A DNA stretch of 64,000 nucleotides from CAMLHP01 sp035759745 (lineage in GTDB: Bacteria > Gemmatimonadota > Gemmatimonadetes > Gemmatimonadales > GWC2-71-9). The DNA lies in the NCBI GenBank assembly GCA_035759745.1, contig DASTUF010000077.1:34087-98086 (forward strand), given 5' to 3'. The notes under the pieces are model-generated. The model had not been told where the DNA came from. It saw only the letters and a program-made list of their open reading frames with translations, and ran no database searches. Positions 52,398 to 60,882 of the stretch are shown piece by piece (the stretch's first letter is position 1; each line of letters opens with the position of its first letter). A program made the position numbers and the translations under genes.

Positions 52398-53413
52398 CTG
52401 CGCGTGAGGCCGAGGCCCGGCCCATCAGGCAGCCGCACCTGCCCGCCGGCAATCGAGGCGCCGCGGAACGGATCCTGGGCCAGGAGCGCCGCGCCGTCGA
52501 GGTCGACGATATCGACCAGCGGCGTAAAGTGGGCCGCAGCGGTGATGCCGATCGAGCTTTCGATCATGCAGCCCACCATCACCATCATGTTGAGCGCGCG
52601 TGCCGCCGCGATCATGCGGATGGCTTCCCGCAGGCTGCCGCACTTGGCCAGCTTGATGTTGATGCCGTCCACCTTGCCGGCGAGCTTGCCGATGTCGGCG
52701 GCGGTGAGGCAGCTCTCGTCCGCAATGAGCGGAATGGAGGCGCGCCGCCGGATCAGCCCCAGCCCGTCGATATCATTCGGCACCAGCGGCTGCTCCAGAA
52801 CGGTGACCTTGAATTCTTCCAGCACGGGCAGCATCCCGATGGCCTGCTTCACGCTCCAGCCGCAGTTGGCATCCACCCGCAGTTCGCGGTCGGTCTCGCC
52901 CCGGATGGCCTCGAGCAACTCGACGTCGCGGTCGGTGCCCAGCTTGATCTTGAGGATCGGGTACTCGGCGGCTTCACGCACCTTGGCGCGCATCTGCTCG
53001 GGCGTGCCGATGCCGATGGTGAAGGTCGACTTCGGGGCCGCGGAGGCGTCGAGCCCCCATAAGCGGTAGACCGGAACGCCAAGGCGCTTGCCCGCCAGGT
53101 CGTGCAGCGCCGCCGACAGGGCCGCTCGCGCAGACGAATTGCCACCCAGCTGCGCCTTCCACCCGGCCTCGGTGCGCTCGAGGTCGAGCGGATCGCCCGG
53201 CAGCTGCTCGCCGTACATCCGCAGCGCTGCCAGCACGCTGTCGGCGGTCTCGCCATAGTAGCGGGTGGACGCGGCCTCGCCCCAACCCTCGACACCGTCG
53301 TCATCCACCAGCCGGACCCACACCGTACGGTACTCGGGCTGGCTACCCCGTGCGATGACGAAGGGATGGCGGGTCTTGAGGGTGAGGATCTCGGTCTCGA
53401 GGCGAAGCGGCAC
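52394..53413 (-). CDS. Dipeptide epimerase (L-Ala-D/L-Glu type), enolase superfamily
   Basis: 339 residues. Enolase-superfamily signatures: catalytic KxK in LKIKLG, metal ligands Asp in RVDANCGW, Glu in LEQPL and Asp in IADESC, and the second Lys in INIKLAKCG. Members of this group epimerise L-Ala-D-Glu from murein tripeptides, which would fit the recycling genes to the left. The specificity is inferred from context and family, since related enzymes act on other dipeptides. Confidence 0.88.
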   Translation of the reverse strand: MPLRLETEILTLKTRHPFVIARGSQPEYRTVWVRLVDDDGVEGWGEAASTRYYGETADSVLAALRMYGEQLPGDPLDLERTEAGWKAQLGGNSSARAALSAALHDLAGKRLGVPVYRLWGLDASAAPKSTFTIGIGTPEQMRAKVREAAEYPILKIKLGTDRDVELLEAIRGETDRELRVDANCGWSVKQAIGMLPVLEEFKVTVLEQPLVPNDIDGLGLIRRRASIPLIADESCLTAADIGKLAGKVDGINIKLAKCGSLREAIRMIAAARALNMMVMVGCMIESSIGITAAAHFTPLVDIVDLDGAALLAQDPFRGASIAGGQVRLPDGPGLGLTRR

Positions 53414-53434
53414 GGTGGTCTCCCGGGAGTGGAA

Positions 53435-54325
53435 TCAGGCCAGCGCCATGATATGGGCAGCCGCACCATCGGCGAGGCGGGATGGAATGTAGCCGCCTTC
53501 GAGCACACCGATGACCGGTGCCGGCGATGCGGCCGTACGCAGCCGGGTGGTCAGCTCAGCGTAGTGCTCGGGCTCCAGCGTGAAGCCGCCCAGCGGGTCG
53601 CCCGCCATGGCGTCGAACCCGGCACTGACGATCACCAGGTCGGGTACCCAGCCATCGATCGCCTGGGCAACCGCCGCCCAGAGATCTTCCACGTAGCGGG
53701 CCGGCTCGAGCCCTGGCGGTCGCGGCACATTGAAGATGTTGCCGACCCCGCGCTCGCTCTCCGCACCGGTGCCGGGCCACCAGGGCCACTGATGCAGCGA
53801 GACGAACCGGATGGCAGGATCGCGCTCCACCAACGCCTGGGTGCCGTTGCCATGGTGCACGTCCCAGTCCACGATCAGCACCCGGCGGGCGCCGCGCGCG
53901 AGCGCGCTCCGCGCGGCCAGGACCACGTTGCCCAGCAGGCAGAACCCCATCGCTGCATCCGCGAGCGCATGATGGCCGGGCGGGCGGCCGGCGGAGAACG
54001 CTCCGGATCCATGGTCGAGCGCGTGGGCGGCGGCAGCGACCGCGCCACCGGCGGAGCGGAGCGCCGCTTCCCAGCTCGCAGCGTTCATGTTCGTATCGGC
54101 ATCGAGCGCCCCGCCGCCGGCCTCCGCCATGGCGGCCAGCCGGTCGAGGTAGGCTACATGGTGCACGGTGCGGACGAGGTCCAGCGAGACGCGCGGGGAT
54201 TCGCGCCGCTCCACAAGCGGCAGCGAGTCGAGCCGGTTCAGCAGCGCCAGCAGCCGCGCCGGCTGCTCGGGGTGCCCCGGCCCGGGATCGTGGGCGAGGC
54301 AGGCAGGATGGGTGAAGACTGGCAG
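53435..54325 (-). CDS. Histone-deacetylase-family amidohydrolase
   Basis: Zinc hydrolase that removes acetyl or similar groups from amines (acetylpolyamines, acetyl-lysine and relatives). RPPGHHA, DWDVHHGNGT and VSAGFDAM carry the catalytic His pair and zinc ligands. The conserved N-terminus PVFTHPACLAHDPGPGHPEQ extends upstream of the first GTG (54214), but no ATG, GTG or TTG exists there in frame. CTG at 54325 is the only plausible codon (296 aa). It lies directly against a heptamer array, which may have replaced the original start and its ribosome binding site. Confidence 0.87.
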   Translation of the reverse strand: MPVFTHPACLAHDPGPGHPEQPARLLALLNRLDSLPLVERRESPRVSLDLVRTVHHVAYLDRLAAMAEAGGGALDADTNMNAASWEAALRSAGGAVAAAAHALDHGSGAFSAGRPPGHHALADAAMGFCLLGNVVLAARSALARGARRVLIVDWDVHHGNGTQALVERDPAIRFVSLHQWPWWPGTGAESERGVGNIFNVPRPPGLEPARYVEDLWAAVAQAIDGWVPDLVIVSAGFDAMAGDPLGGFTLEPEHYAELTTRLRTAASPAPVIGVLEGGYIPSRLADGAAAHIMALA

Positions 54326-54330
54326 TAAGA

Positions 54331-54372
54331 GCGTAGGGCGTAGGGCGCAGGGCGTGGGGCGTGGGGCGCTAG
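54331..54372. repeat. Heptamer array (GCGTAGG), 6 units, between Ubl and HDAC genes
   Basis: GCGTAGG x2, GCGCAGG, GCGTGGG x2, GCGCTAG. The last unit contains the complement of the upstream gene's TAG (54369-54371); the first lies five bases from the CTG proposed as the deacetylase start. It fills the whole gap between two same-strand genes and has no inverted partner arm. Confidence 0.85.
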
Positions 54373-54629
54373 CGAACAGGGCGCCGGCGACGCGACAGGA
54401 CGATCAGGTTGGCGTTGGGGACCACGCCGTGATCCGCCAGCGTCTGGTGCTCATCCAGCAGCTCGAAGCCGCGAAACTTGACCACGTAGCCCGCGGGGTC
54501 GCGGGCCACGTGGGTGGACGTCAGCGCGCGGTGCTTCAGCTCGACGATAGTGGTGGAGGGCGGCAGTTCGAGCTGCACCTCAGCCCACACGTCGTGCACC
54601 ATGACCCGGAGCGGCAGCGGAGCACTCAC
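54369..54629 (-). CDS. Small ubiquitin-fold (beta-grasp) protein
   Basis: 86 residues with a ubiquitin-like layout: an N-terminal hairpin (LRVMVHDVWAEVQLEL), a central helix after PPSTTIVELKHRAL, then YVVKFRGFELLDEHQTLADH and the final strand NANLIVL, closely following the order of ubiquitin's FAGKQLEDGRTLSDY...LHLVL. It ends in a basic tail RRRRPVR without a C-terminal Gly-Gly. YukD/EsaB-type relatives exist in bacteria. GTG at 54629 overlaps the previous TGA (GTGA). Confidence 0.7.
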   Translation of the reverse strand: MSAPLPLRVMVHDVWAEVQLELPPSTTIVELKHRALTSTHVARDPAGYVVKFRGFELLDEHQTLADHGVVPNANLIVLSRRRRPVR

Positions 54630-54895
54630 GCCACCGCCTCCGCCGCCGGCAGCGTCGAAAGGAAGCGGTCGAGTGCCTGGTCGAAGAACAGCGTGGATCC
54701 CCGCACCCTTCGGCCGCCAGGCGCGTCGAAAATGGCGATGGCCACCTCTTCACCACCCTGTCCCCGGAGGGTCAGCCAGGTGTCGCCCTCGCGCTCGGGA
54801 TAGGCCGCCACGTGGGGCACCCGCTCGGCGAAGAAGGTCTTGGCCCGCTCGAGCACCTCGGCAGCCGGGAGAGTCGTCAGAGTCTCGTAAGTCAT
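54626..54895 (-). CDS. Small protein of unknown function (89 aa)
   Basis: Starts at ATG 54895 with an amphipathic helix (PAAEVLERAKTFFAERVPHV), followed by beta segments with GDTWLTLRGQGGEEVAIAIF, a Gly-Gly-Arg-Arg turn and a C-terminal helix. The alternating helix-sheet-helix layout suggests a compact alpha/beta fold. It is translationally coupled to the ubiquitin-fold gene and may act with it. No named family is recognised. Confidence 0.7.
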   Translation of the reverse strand: MTYETLTTLPAAEVLERAKTFFAERVPHVAAYPEREGDTWLTLRGQGGEEVAIAIFDAPGGRRVRGSTLFFDQALDRFLSTLPAAEAVA

Positions 54896-54951
54896 CGGGA
54901 TCCTATCATGGCAAGGGCCAAGGGGTGGGCGCACGGCTCGTGCGCCCATCC

Positions 54952-56148
54952 TCAGTGCAGGCGCCTCAGAGTGATGCCGGTGGGCTGGGCCGCTACCGGG
55001 TAGGAGGCCACGACCGCACGGGCCGCGATGTCCACCATGTCCACCGATCCCGGGTCGGCCCCCACCGACTCGGCCGAAATATAGGCGTACCTCCCATCGG
55101 GCGACCACGCGATGCCGTGCACCACGCCCTTGGTGGTCGGAATCGTCGCCAGAACCTTGAGCGAGGCCGCTTCCACCAGGCTGACGCTCTTGTCCTTCTT
55201 GTTGGTGACCAGCACCAGCCGGCCGTCGGGCGACACCTCCACGTTGTACGCGCCCTTCCCTACCGCAACTTCCCCGCGCTTCTCCAGCGCCACCGCATCC
55301 CACACCTGCAGCGTGTTGCCGGTGTTGCAGGCGACGTAGAGCGTCCGGTCATCGGGCGAGATGGACACGTAGGTGGGGGCGCACACCGCACCTGCGGCCG
55401 CCGCCGCGGCGGCCGCCGCCGCGGCGGCCTCACCGGCAGGTGCGTGGGCAGCGTGATCACCGGCCGGAGCCATTGGCATGCCGGCGCCGGTCTTCGCGCG
55501 CCGCACGATGGAGAACGTCGATACATCGAACTCCACCAGCTCGTCCGAGTGCATGCAGGTCACGATCACGCGTGATCCGGCGTGGTTGACCCGGACCCCG
55601 TGCGGCATGTCGCAGGCCGGAATGTCGGCGATCTTCTGCATCGTCGGCGTGTGCACGACGGAGACGGGATTGACCCGGGGCCGGTCGCCGAAGAAATCGG
55701 AGTTGGCCACGAAGGCGAGCTCTCCATCCGGCGTCAGCGAAATCGTGGTGGGATAGTACTCGAGCTGGGCCCGGCCGATCACCGTGTCGGTGGCGGCATC
55801 CATGCGCCAGAGCGTGCCGTAAGGCGCCCCGTGCGCAATCGACACGTAGTAGCTCCGGCCATCGGGCGACATGGTGATGTTGTGGGGCCCGTCGATGTCC
55901 GCCGGCATGATCCCGATGGGGACTTCCCGTCCGAGCACCAGCGTATCGGCGGCAGGCCGGATCCAGGTGACCCGATCGCCCGATTCGGACGTGACGCCCA
56001 GTTCATAGCCGAAGCCCTGGCCCGGTGCAGTTGCCGGCGCCGGGGTTGGCCTCTGCGAGGCGACCGGCGCGGCGCAGCCGAGCACGGCGGCAGTCAGGAG
56101 GAGCACGATGGGGCCGCGCATGGCGGCAAGTTCTGCACGTAGTCGCAT
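54952..56148 (-). CDS. YncE-like beta-propeller lipoprotein
   Basis: 398 residues. The lipobox is VLGCA (about residues 22-26 from ATG 56148). Repeated blade motifs MSPDGRSYYVS, LTPDGELAFVAN, ISPDDRTLYVAC, VSPDGRLVLVTN and WSPDGRYAYIS mark a 7-bladed propeller of the YncE/40-residue YVTN type. A His/Ala-rich insertion with a run of 12 alanines lies in the middle. ATG 56148 has AGGTG upstream; GTG 56154 and ATG 56121 are alternatives. A surface or periplasmic binding role is likely. Confidence 0.85.
   Translation of the reverse strand: MRLRAELAAMRGPIVLLLTAAVLGCAAPVASQRPTPAPATAPGQGFGYELGVTSESGDRVTWIRPAADTLVLGREVPIGIMPADIDGPHNITMSPDGRSYYVSIAHGAPYGTLWRMDAATDTVIGRAQLEYYPTTISLTPDGELAFVANSDFFGDRPRVNPVSVVHTPTMQKIADIPACDMPHGVRVNHAGSRVIVTCMHSDELVEFDVSTFSIVRRAKTGAGMPMAPAGDHAAHAPAGEAAAAAAAAAAAAGAVCAPTYVSISPDDRTLYVACNTGNTLQVWDAVALEKRGEVAVGKGAYNVEVSPDGRLVLVTNKKDKSVSLVEAASLKVLATIPTTKGVVHGIAWSPDGRYAYISAESVGADPGSVDMVDIAARAVVASYPVAAQPTGITLRRLH
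55394..55429. repeat. GC-only tandem repeat encoding poly-alanine
   Basis: A 15-bp unit GCGGCCGCCGCCGCG is present twice in tandem, plus six more bases of a third copy, giving 36 bp of only G and C that is also largely self-complementary. It encodes the alanine run of the propeller protein, each full unit adding five alanines in frame. Confidence 0.85.
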
Positions 56149-56154
56149 GAGCAC

Positions 56155-56856
56155 CTAGTGGTTCACCGGCCGTGCCGTGGCCTGACCGGTGTACGGCGGG
56201 GAGCGGCGGAGCAGCGCGGCCAACGTTGGGCGCCGACGCAGCACCAGCACCAGTTCGCCGGGCGGCGGCTCGGCCACCCCTTCTACGGTCAGGAACGCCG
56301 GAAGTGTCGCGTCGGGCGGCACGGCGGCCACGTACTCATGGCCGTGCCAGGTAAATGTTGCTTCCGGCGCCAGGCGGCGCGTCTGGTGATCGAGGAAGTA
56401 GTCACCCTCGATGCGATAGACCCGGGGCACGACCTGCTCGCCGTCCAGGAAAAAACCGGGATCGAACGACTCACCGTCCTGGCGCGCGAAGTTGGCCTCG
56501 GCTGCCGCATCGAGCGCTTCGAGCGCCGGTTCGCTCGCACGCCACTCCAGGTGATGCCGAAGCTCGTGGGTGAGTGTCTCCCACGTCTCTTCCCGCCAGT
56601 CGAAATCCGGATCCAGCCGCGCGAGGGCCCGGAAGGAACCATGGTACAGCACGATCCGGCTCTGGATGACGGGGCGTCCGGTGTCGTCCGGCGCCGCCGG
56701 CAGCGGAACGCATTCGCCGAGGGTGTAAATCTCCTCCCGCAACGGGTGGGGCACGGTGCGGGGCGACACCGCAACGTCGGCGATCCCGTCGAGAAACGAC
56801 GCCGGCACTTCGTCCGTGAGCCGCCGGACCAGGTCCTCGAAGTCACCCAGTCGCAC
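56155..56856 (-). CDS. Zincin-like metallopeptidase (possible)
   Basis: 233 residues. The HExxH motif is in TLTHELRHHLEW (H97, E98, H101), preceded by an aromatic strand SRIVLYHGSF, the layout of small Zincin_1-type putative metallopeptidases; the third zinc ligand is not certain. The last 100 residues are a beta-rich extension. No signal peptide. GTG at 56856 lies inside the end of glyS (14 bp overlap). Activity has generally not been shown for the family. Confidence 0.72.
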   Translation of the reverse strand: MRLGDFEDLVRRLTDEVPASFLDGIADVAVSPRTVPHPLREEIYTLGECVPLPAAPDDTGRPVIQSRIVLYHGSFRALARLDPDFDWREETWETLTHELRHHLEWRASEPALEALDAAAEANFARQDGESFDPGFFLDGEQVVPRVYRIEGDYFLDHQTRRLAPEATFTWHGHEYVAAVPPDATLPAFLTVEGVAEPPPGELVLVLRRRPTLAALLRRSPPYTGQATARPVNH

Positions 56857-58198
56857 TGCCGCCGAGCCGCTCGGTGACCCAGGTGGGAACCTGGTCGATC
56901 GAGATCCGTTCCTGCAGCATCGAGTCCCGTTCCCGCACCGTGACCGTGCGGGCGGTCATGGTTTCGCTGTCCACCGTGAAGCAGTACGGTGTCCCTGCCT
57001 CATCCTGCCGCCGATAGCGACGGCCGATGGCGCCACTGTCGTCGTAGAAGGCCGGCACCCGGGCCCGGAGCGCGCGATACAACTCGTCCGCGACCTCGGG
57101 CATGCCCTCCTTCTTCATGAGCGGCAGCACCGCCGCCTTGATGGGCGCGACGGTCGGGTGGAACCCCAGCACCACCCGGGTCTCCCCCTCGACCATCTCC
57201 TCGCGGTACGCGTCCACCAGCACGGTGAGCGTGACCCGGTCGGCACCGGCCGACGTCTCGACGATGTAGGGCAGGAACCGCTTGCCCGACGCCTGGTCGA
57301 ACCACTCCAGCTTCTTGCCGGAGTGCTCCTGGTGCCGCTGGAGGTCGAAGTCGGTGCGGTTATGGACGCCCTCGATCTCGTTCCAGCCAAAGGGAAACTC
57401 GTACTCGATGTCGTACGCCGCCTTGGCGTAGTGTGCCAGTTCGCCTTCGCCATGCTCGTGCCAGCGCAGCCGCGACTCCGTCAGGCCCAGGTCGCGGTGC
57501 CACTGCATCCGCCACTCCCGCCAGCGCTCGAACCACTCCTGGTCGGTGCCGGGCTCGACGAAGAACTGCATCTCCATCTGCTCGAACTCGCGGGTGCGAA
57601 AGATGAAGTTGCCCGGGGTGATCTCGTTGCGGAACGCCTTGCCGATCTGGGCGATCCCGAAGGGCACTTTTTGCCGCGATGCCTGGAGCACGTTGAGGTA
57701 GTTGACGTAGATGCCCTGCGCCGTCTCGGGTCGCAGGAATACCACCGCCGCCTGTTCCTCCACCGGCCCCATGAACGTCTTGAACATCAGGTTGAAGAGC
57801 CTCGGCTCGGTGAGGTCGCAGGTGGTGTGCTCGCCGGGGCGCTTGCTGGGCTTCTGGGGACAGTTCGATTCCTGGATCTTGTCGGCCCGGAACCGCGACT
57901 TGCAGGTGCGACAATCCACGAGGGGATCGGTGAACCCCGCTACGTGGCCCGACGCCTCCCAGACCTTGGGGTGCATCAGGATGGCGGCATCCAGGCCCTC
58001 GATGTCATCGCGGGCCTGCACCATGGCGCGCCACCAGCGATCCTTGACGTTCTTCTTGAGCTCGACGCCGAGCGGACCGTAGTCCCACACCGAGCCCAGT
58101 CCGCCGTAGATCTCGGACGACTGGAACACGAACCCCCTGCGCTTGCAGAGGGAGACGATCTTGTCCATCACCGTGGCCTCGGTGGCTGCCATTCTCAC
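56843..58198 (-). CDS. glyS: Glycine-tRNA ligase, single-chain type
   Basis: Class II aminoacyl-tRNA synthetase of the alpha2 (GlyQS) type, 451 aa. N-terminus DKIVSLCKRRGFVFQSSEIYGG is typical; VWDYGPLGVELKKN, the zinc-binding CRTCK...CP and the motif-2 region FRNEITPG with FRTREFEQMEMQFF follow. The anticodon-binding domain occupies the C-terminal 130 residues. GTG at 58198 overlaps the purA TGA (GTGA), coupling two translation/nucleotide genes. Confidence 0.96.
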   Translation of the reverse strand: MRMAATEATVMDKIVSLCKRRGFVFQSSEIYGGLGSVWDYGPLGVELKKNVKDRWWRAMVQARDDIEGLDAAILMHPKVWEASGHVAGFTDPLVDCRTCKSRFRADKIQESNCPQKPSKRPGEHTTCDLTEPRLFNLMFKTFMGPVEEQAAVVFLRPETAQGIYVNYLNVLQASRQKVPFGIAQIGKAFRNEITPGNFIFRTREFEQMEMQFFVEPGTDQEWFERWREWRMQWHRDLGLTESRLRWHEHGEGELAHYAKAAYDIEYEFPFGWNEIEGVHNRTDFDLQRHQEHSGKKLEWFDQASGKRFLPYIVETSAGADRVTLTVLVDAYREEMVEGETRVVLGFHPTVAPIKAAVLPLMKKEGMPEVADELYRALRARVPAFYDDSGAIGRRYRRQDEAGTPYCFTVDSETMTARTVTVRERDSMLQERISIDQVPTWVTERLGGSATG

Positions 58199-59475
58199 AC
58201 CTCGATGATCTGATCGCGTCGGGTGCCGACGCTGACGTATCGCACCGGCGTGTCGGCGAGCGCCTCGATGCGGTCGAGGTAGGCTCGCGCAGCGCGGGGC
58301 AGCTCGGCCATACGGCGGACCGCCGTGGTCGGCGCCTGCCAGCCGGGCATGGTTTCGTACACTGGCCGCACCCGGTCCAGCCGGCTCACCTCGGCCGGGA
58401 ATTCATCGCAGGGCGCGCCATCCACTTCATAGCCGGTGCAAACCGGAATCTCGGCAAAGGTATCGAGTACGTCGAGCTTGGTCACGGCGAGGCCGGTCAG
58501 CCCGTTGACCCGCACGGCGTAACGCACCACGGTGGCGTCGAACCAGCCGCAGCGGCGGGCCCGCCCGGTGACGGCGCCGAACTCCCCACCCAGCTTCCGC
58601 AGCAGCTCATCGTCCTCGGGCGAGGCCGCCGATGGCAGCGGCCCATTGCCGACCCGCGTGGTGTAGGCCTTGACCACGCCCAGCACGCCATCGATGGCGG
58701 TCGGCCCGATACCAGCGCCCACGGCCGCCCCTCCGGATGTGGTGTTGGATGAGGTCACATATGGATAGGTGCCGTGATCGAGATCGAGCAGCGCGCCCTG
58801 CGCGCCTTCAAGCAGCACCCGCTGTTTGGCTTTCACCGCCCGATGCACCAGGAGCCCGGTGTCGGCCGCGATCGCGAGCAAGCGGGGCGCGAACTGATCC
58901 AGCATGGCGACATGCTTCTCGAGCGAAGCCTCGTCCGGCGCACCCATCGCCGAAAGTGCGGCATTGGCGCGTTCCACCCGCTCGCCCAGCAGCGCCATCA
59001 GCGCAGCCCGGTCGCGCAGGTCGCCCACCCGGACACCTCGGCGACCGGTCTTGTCCTGGTACGCGGGGCCAATGCCGCGCCCAGTCGTGCCGATGCCCTG
59101 GCTTCGTTCGGCGGCGGCGTCGAGCAGCTTGTGATAGGGCAGCACCAGATGCGCCCGGTCGGAAACGAACAGCCTGCCGCTGGTGCTGACGCCCTTCCGC
59201 TCCAGTTCGTCCACTTCACCAAACAGGGTCTCGGGGTCGAGCACCACGCCGTTGCCGATGACGCAGGTGGCCTGGGGGTGCAGCATCCCCGAGGGGATCT
59301 GACGCAGGATGAACTGGGACTCGCCGATGACCACGGTATGCCCCGCGTTGGCGCCGCCCTGGTAGCGCACGACCAGGTTGGCGCGCTCGGCGAGCACGTC
59401 CACCAGCTTGCCCTTGCCCTCGTCGCCCCACTGGGCCCCCACCACCACGATACACGTGGTGCGCTGATCGAACAT
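58195..59475 (-). CDS. purA: Adenylosuccinate synthetase
   Basis: GTP-dependent ligase converting IMP and aspartate to adenylosuccinate in AMP synthesis; 426 aa. N-terminal VGAQWGDEGKGKLVDVL, GGANAGHTVV (catalytic His), GRGIGPAY and DLDHGTYPYVTSSN are all present. ATG at 59475 with GGGGAT six bases upstream is chosen; the frame stays open to 59772 through a non-conserved leader that includes a strong terminator, so the longer form is rejected. Confidence 0.96.
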   Translation of the reverse strand: MFDQRTTCIVVVGAQWGDEGKGKLVDVLAERANLVVRYQGGANAGHTVVIGESQFILRQIPSGMLHPQATCVIGNGVVLDPETLFGEVDELERKGVSTSGRLFVSDRAHLVLPYHKLLDAAAERSQGIGTTGRGIGPAYQDKTGRRGVRVGDLRDRAALMALLGERVERANAALSAMGAPDEASLEKHVAMLDQFAPRLLAIAADTGLLVHRAVKAKQRVLLEGAQGALLDLDHGTYPYVTSSNTTSGGAAVGAGIGPTAIDGVLGVVKAYTTRVGNGPLPSAASPEDDELLRKLGGEFGAVTGRARRCGWFDATVVRYAVRVNGLTGLAVTKLDVLDTFAEIPVCTGYEVDGAPCDEFPAEVSRLDRVRPVYETMPGWQAPTTAVRRMAELPRAARAYLDRIEALADTPVRYVSVGTRRDQIIEV

Positions 59476-59811
59476 CGCAGATCCCCGTTGTCCGGCACAA
59501 AAAAAGAGCCCCGTCGCGGGGGCTCGTGAATCCTCGGACAAAAGTATCCGGGTCCGGTGCTCCGCGCCAGCGGGAGGTCGATTGCAACCGGAGCTGGAAC
59601 TGCAACCGCTGGGGGACGCAGACAGTCCTGCCTCCTCGCTCGCGGCCCATTTCTCGTTTGTGTTTTCGTGGGTGTGAGGCCGGCCTTGTGCACCCGGCCC
59701 ACTTGCAGCACCCCCAACACAACCTTGCCGAACCGTGCTGGAGATGACAATCTGATTCGGCCGCCTGGCCAATCTGCGGTAGAATCGGCGTAATCTGTGG
59801 TTGCGGTTTAC
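59476..59811 (-). promoter_or_regulatory. Untranslated leader or ncRNA upstream of purA
   Basis: 336 bp between the M28 peptidase stop and purA. Several potential stems are visible on the minus strand, such as GGGTG...CACCC around GGCCGGCC (about 59673-59698) and CGGAC...GTCCG (about 59535-59556), and the region ends in an intrinsic terminator about 24 bases before the purA ATG. Either purA is controlled by transcription attenuation, or an independent small RNA ends here. I recognise no known purine or other aptamer consensus. Confidence 0.45.
59499..59525 (-). terminator. Intrinsic terminator just upstream of purA
   Basis: On the minus strand GAGCCCC pairs with GGGGCTC around a six-base loop, followed by seven consecutive T. 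It is the clearest intrinsic terminator in the window. Its T-run ends 24 bases before the purA start, so purA must be read past it or start from a promoter in those few bases. Confidence 0.9.
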
Positions 59812-60882
59812 TTAACCAAGCCGGCCGAGTCGCTCGCCCACAGCACGCGCTGTGTCGAACGCGAGCCCCTCTCGCGTATCGCGCGGGGTGTGGATCAGCC
59901 GCAGCGTGGCCCAGTTCAGGCGACCAATTGTCACCGCGCGGGCGCCGGCGCGGGCGAGTGGATAGCTGTCCACGAAGATGCCCAGCGGCAGGCGCCGGCG
60001 ACGAACCCGGGGCGCGACGCCGGCGAGGAGCCCTTCCAGCTCGACGGCCAGCGCATCGCCAGGCGGGTCATGCAGCACGATGGCGAGGTCTCCCCGGTCG
60101 TCGATGGTGTCGAGGTTGAGCACGTCCCTGCCCCGCACCAGTTCCCCCCGCTGCTGGGCCAGGATCCTCGCGCCGACCAGCCCGAACTCCTCGGCACTGG
60201 TGATGATGACGCCCGTGGACGGCGCCGCATGCGCCGCTCCCTCCATCAGTGCGACCAGCCCCGAGCCGTTGTCCCGCGCGCCGACCGTACGACCCTTGAG
60301 GCGCCCCCGGCCAGCGAGAAATCCCGCCATCACCGACGCGGCCGCGGCGGCGGCGGCAACCGGCATCGGCGGAACTGCCGAGAGTCGCCACACGGCGAGC
60401 GCACCCAGCGCCACCACGGCAGCCAGCAGCAACCACACCGCCACCAGCCTGCCCGCCATGCTGTGTCCCTGGGCCTTGGTGTCCAGGTGCGCCACCAGCC
60501 AGCGGGCCGGCGGCGCGCCGGGGCGGGTGGCCACCAGATTGGCGTCCTCGCGCAGTTCCCCGCTGGATGAGGCCGCGCCGGTGCCGATGGCGCGAGCAAC
60601 CAGGACCAGGCAGGCGAGGCCCGCCAGCAGCACCGCGAGCGCGGCCCAGCCGGGCACGGCCGGCAGGAGCAGGAGCGGAATCTGCAGCAGGGTCAGCCAG
60701 CCCAGCCCCCCGCCGAGCACCGGCAACGCGTTGAGCGTGCCGGTCGAAAACGCAAAGCGCTGGGCCACAACTTCGTAGCCCAGCGCCTCCAGCTCCCGCG
60801 TGAGCAGCGCCCGCGCGTCAGCAGCGCCGGCGGTGCCCGCCTCGCGCTCGAGCGCCAGCACCGCTTCCAGCCCCGGGGTCAC
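59812..60882 (-). CDS. M28-family peptidase with membrane segments
   Basis: 356 residues. Metal ligands of the M28 fold are visible: His in LVAHLDTKAQ, Asp in GARDNGSGL, the Glu pair in TSAEEFGLVG, Asp in LNLDTID and His in LIHTPRD. Two pairs of hydrophobic segments (about 55-100 and 145-190) are inserted in the first half, so it is probably a membrane-bound aminopeptidase. GTG at 60882 overlaps the previous TGA. The substrate is unknown. Confidence 0.82.
   Translation of the reverse strand: MTPGLEAVLALEREAGTAGAADARALLTRELEALGYEVVAQRFAFSTGTLNALPVLGGGLGWLTLLQIPLLLLPAVPGWAALAVLLAGLACLVLVARAIGTGAASSSGELREDANLVATRPGAPPARWLVAHLDTKAQGHSMAGRLVAVWLLLAAVVALGALAVWRLSAVPPMPVAAAAAAASVMAGFLAGRGRLKGRTVGARDNGSGLVALMEGAAHAAPSTGVIITSAEEFGLVGARILAQQRGELVRGRDVLNLDTIDDRGDLAIVLHDPPGDALAVELEGLLAGVAPRVRRRRLPLGIFVDSYPLARAGARAVTIGRLNWATLRLIHTPRDTREGLAFDTARAVGERLGRLG

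Noticed and set aside
59476..59772. 99-residue N-terminal extension of purA
   Set aside because: It is not conserved and would be translated across a strong intrinsic terminator; MFDQRTTCIVVVGAQWGDEG is the normal start.
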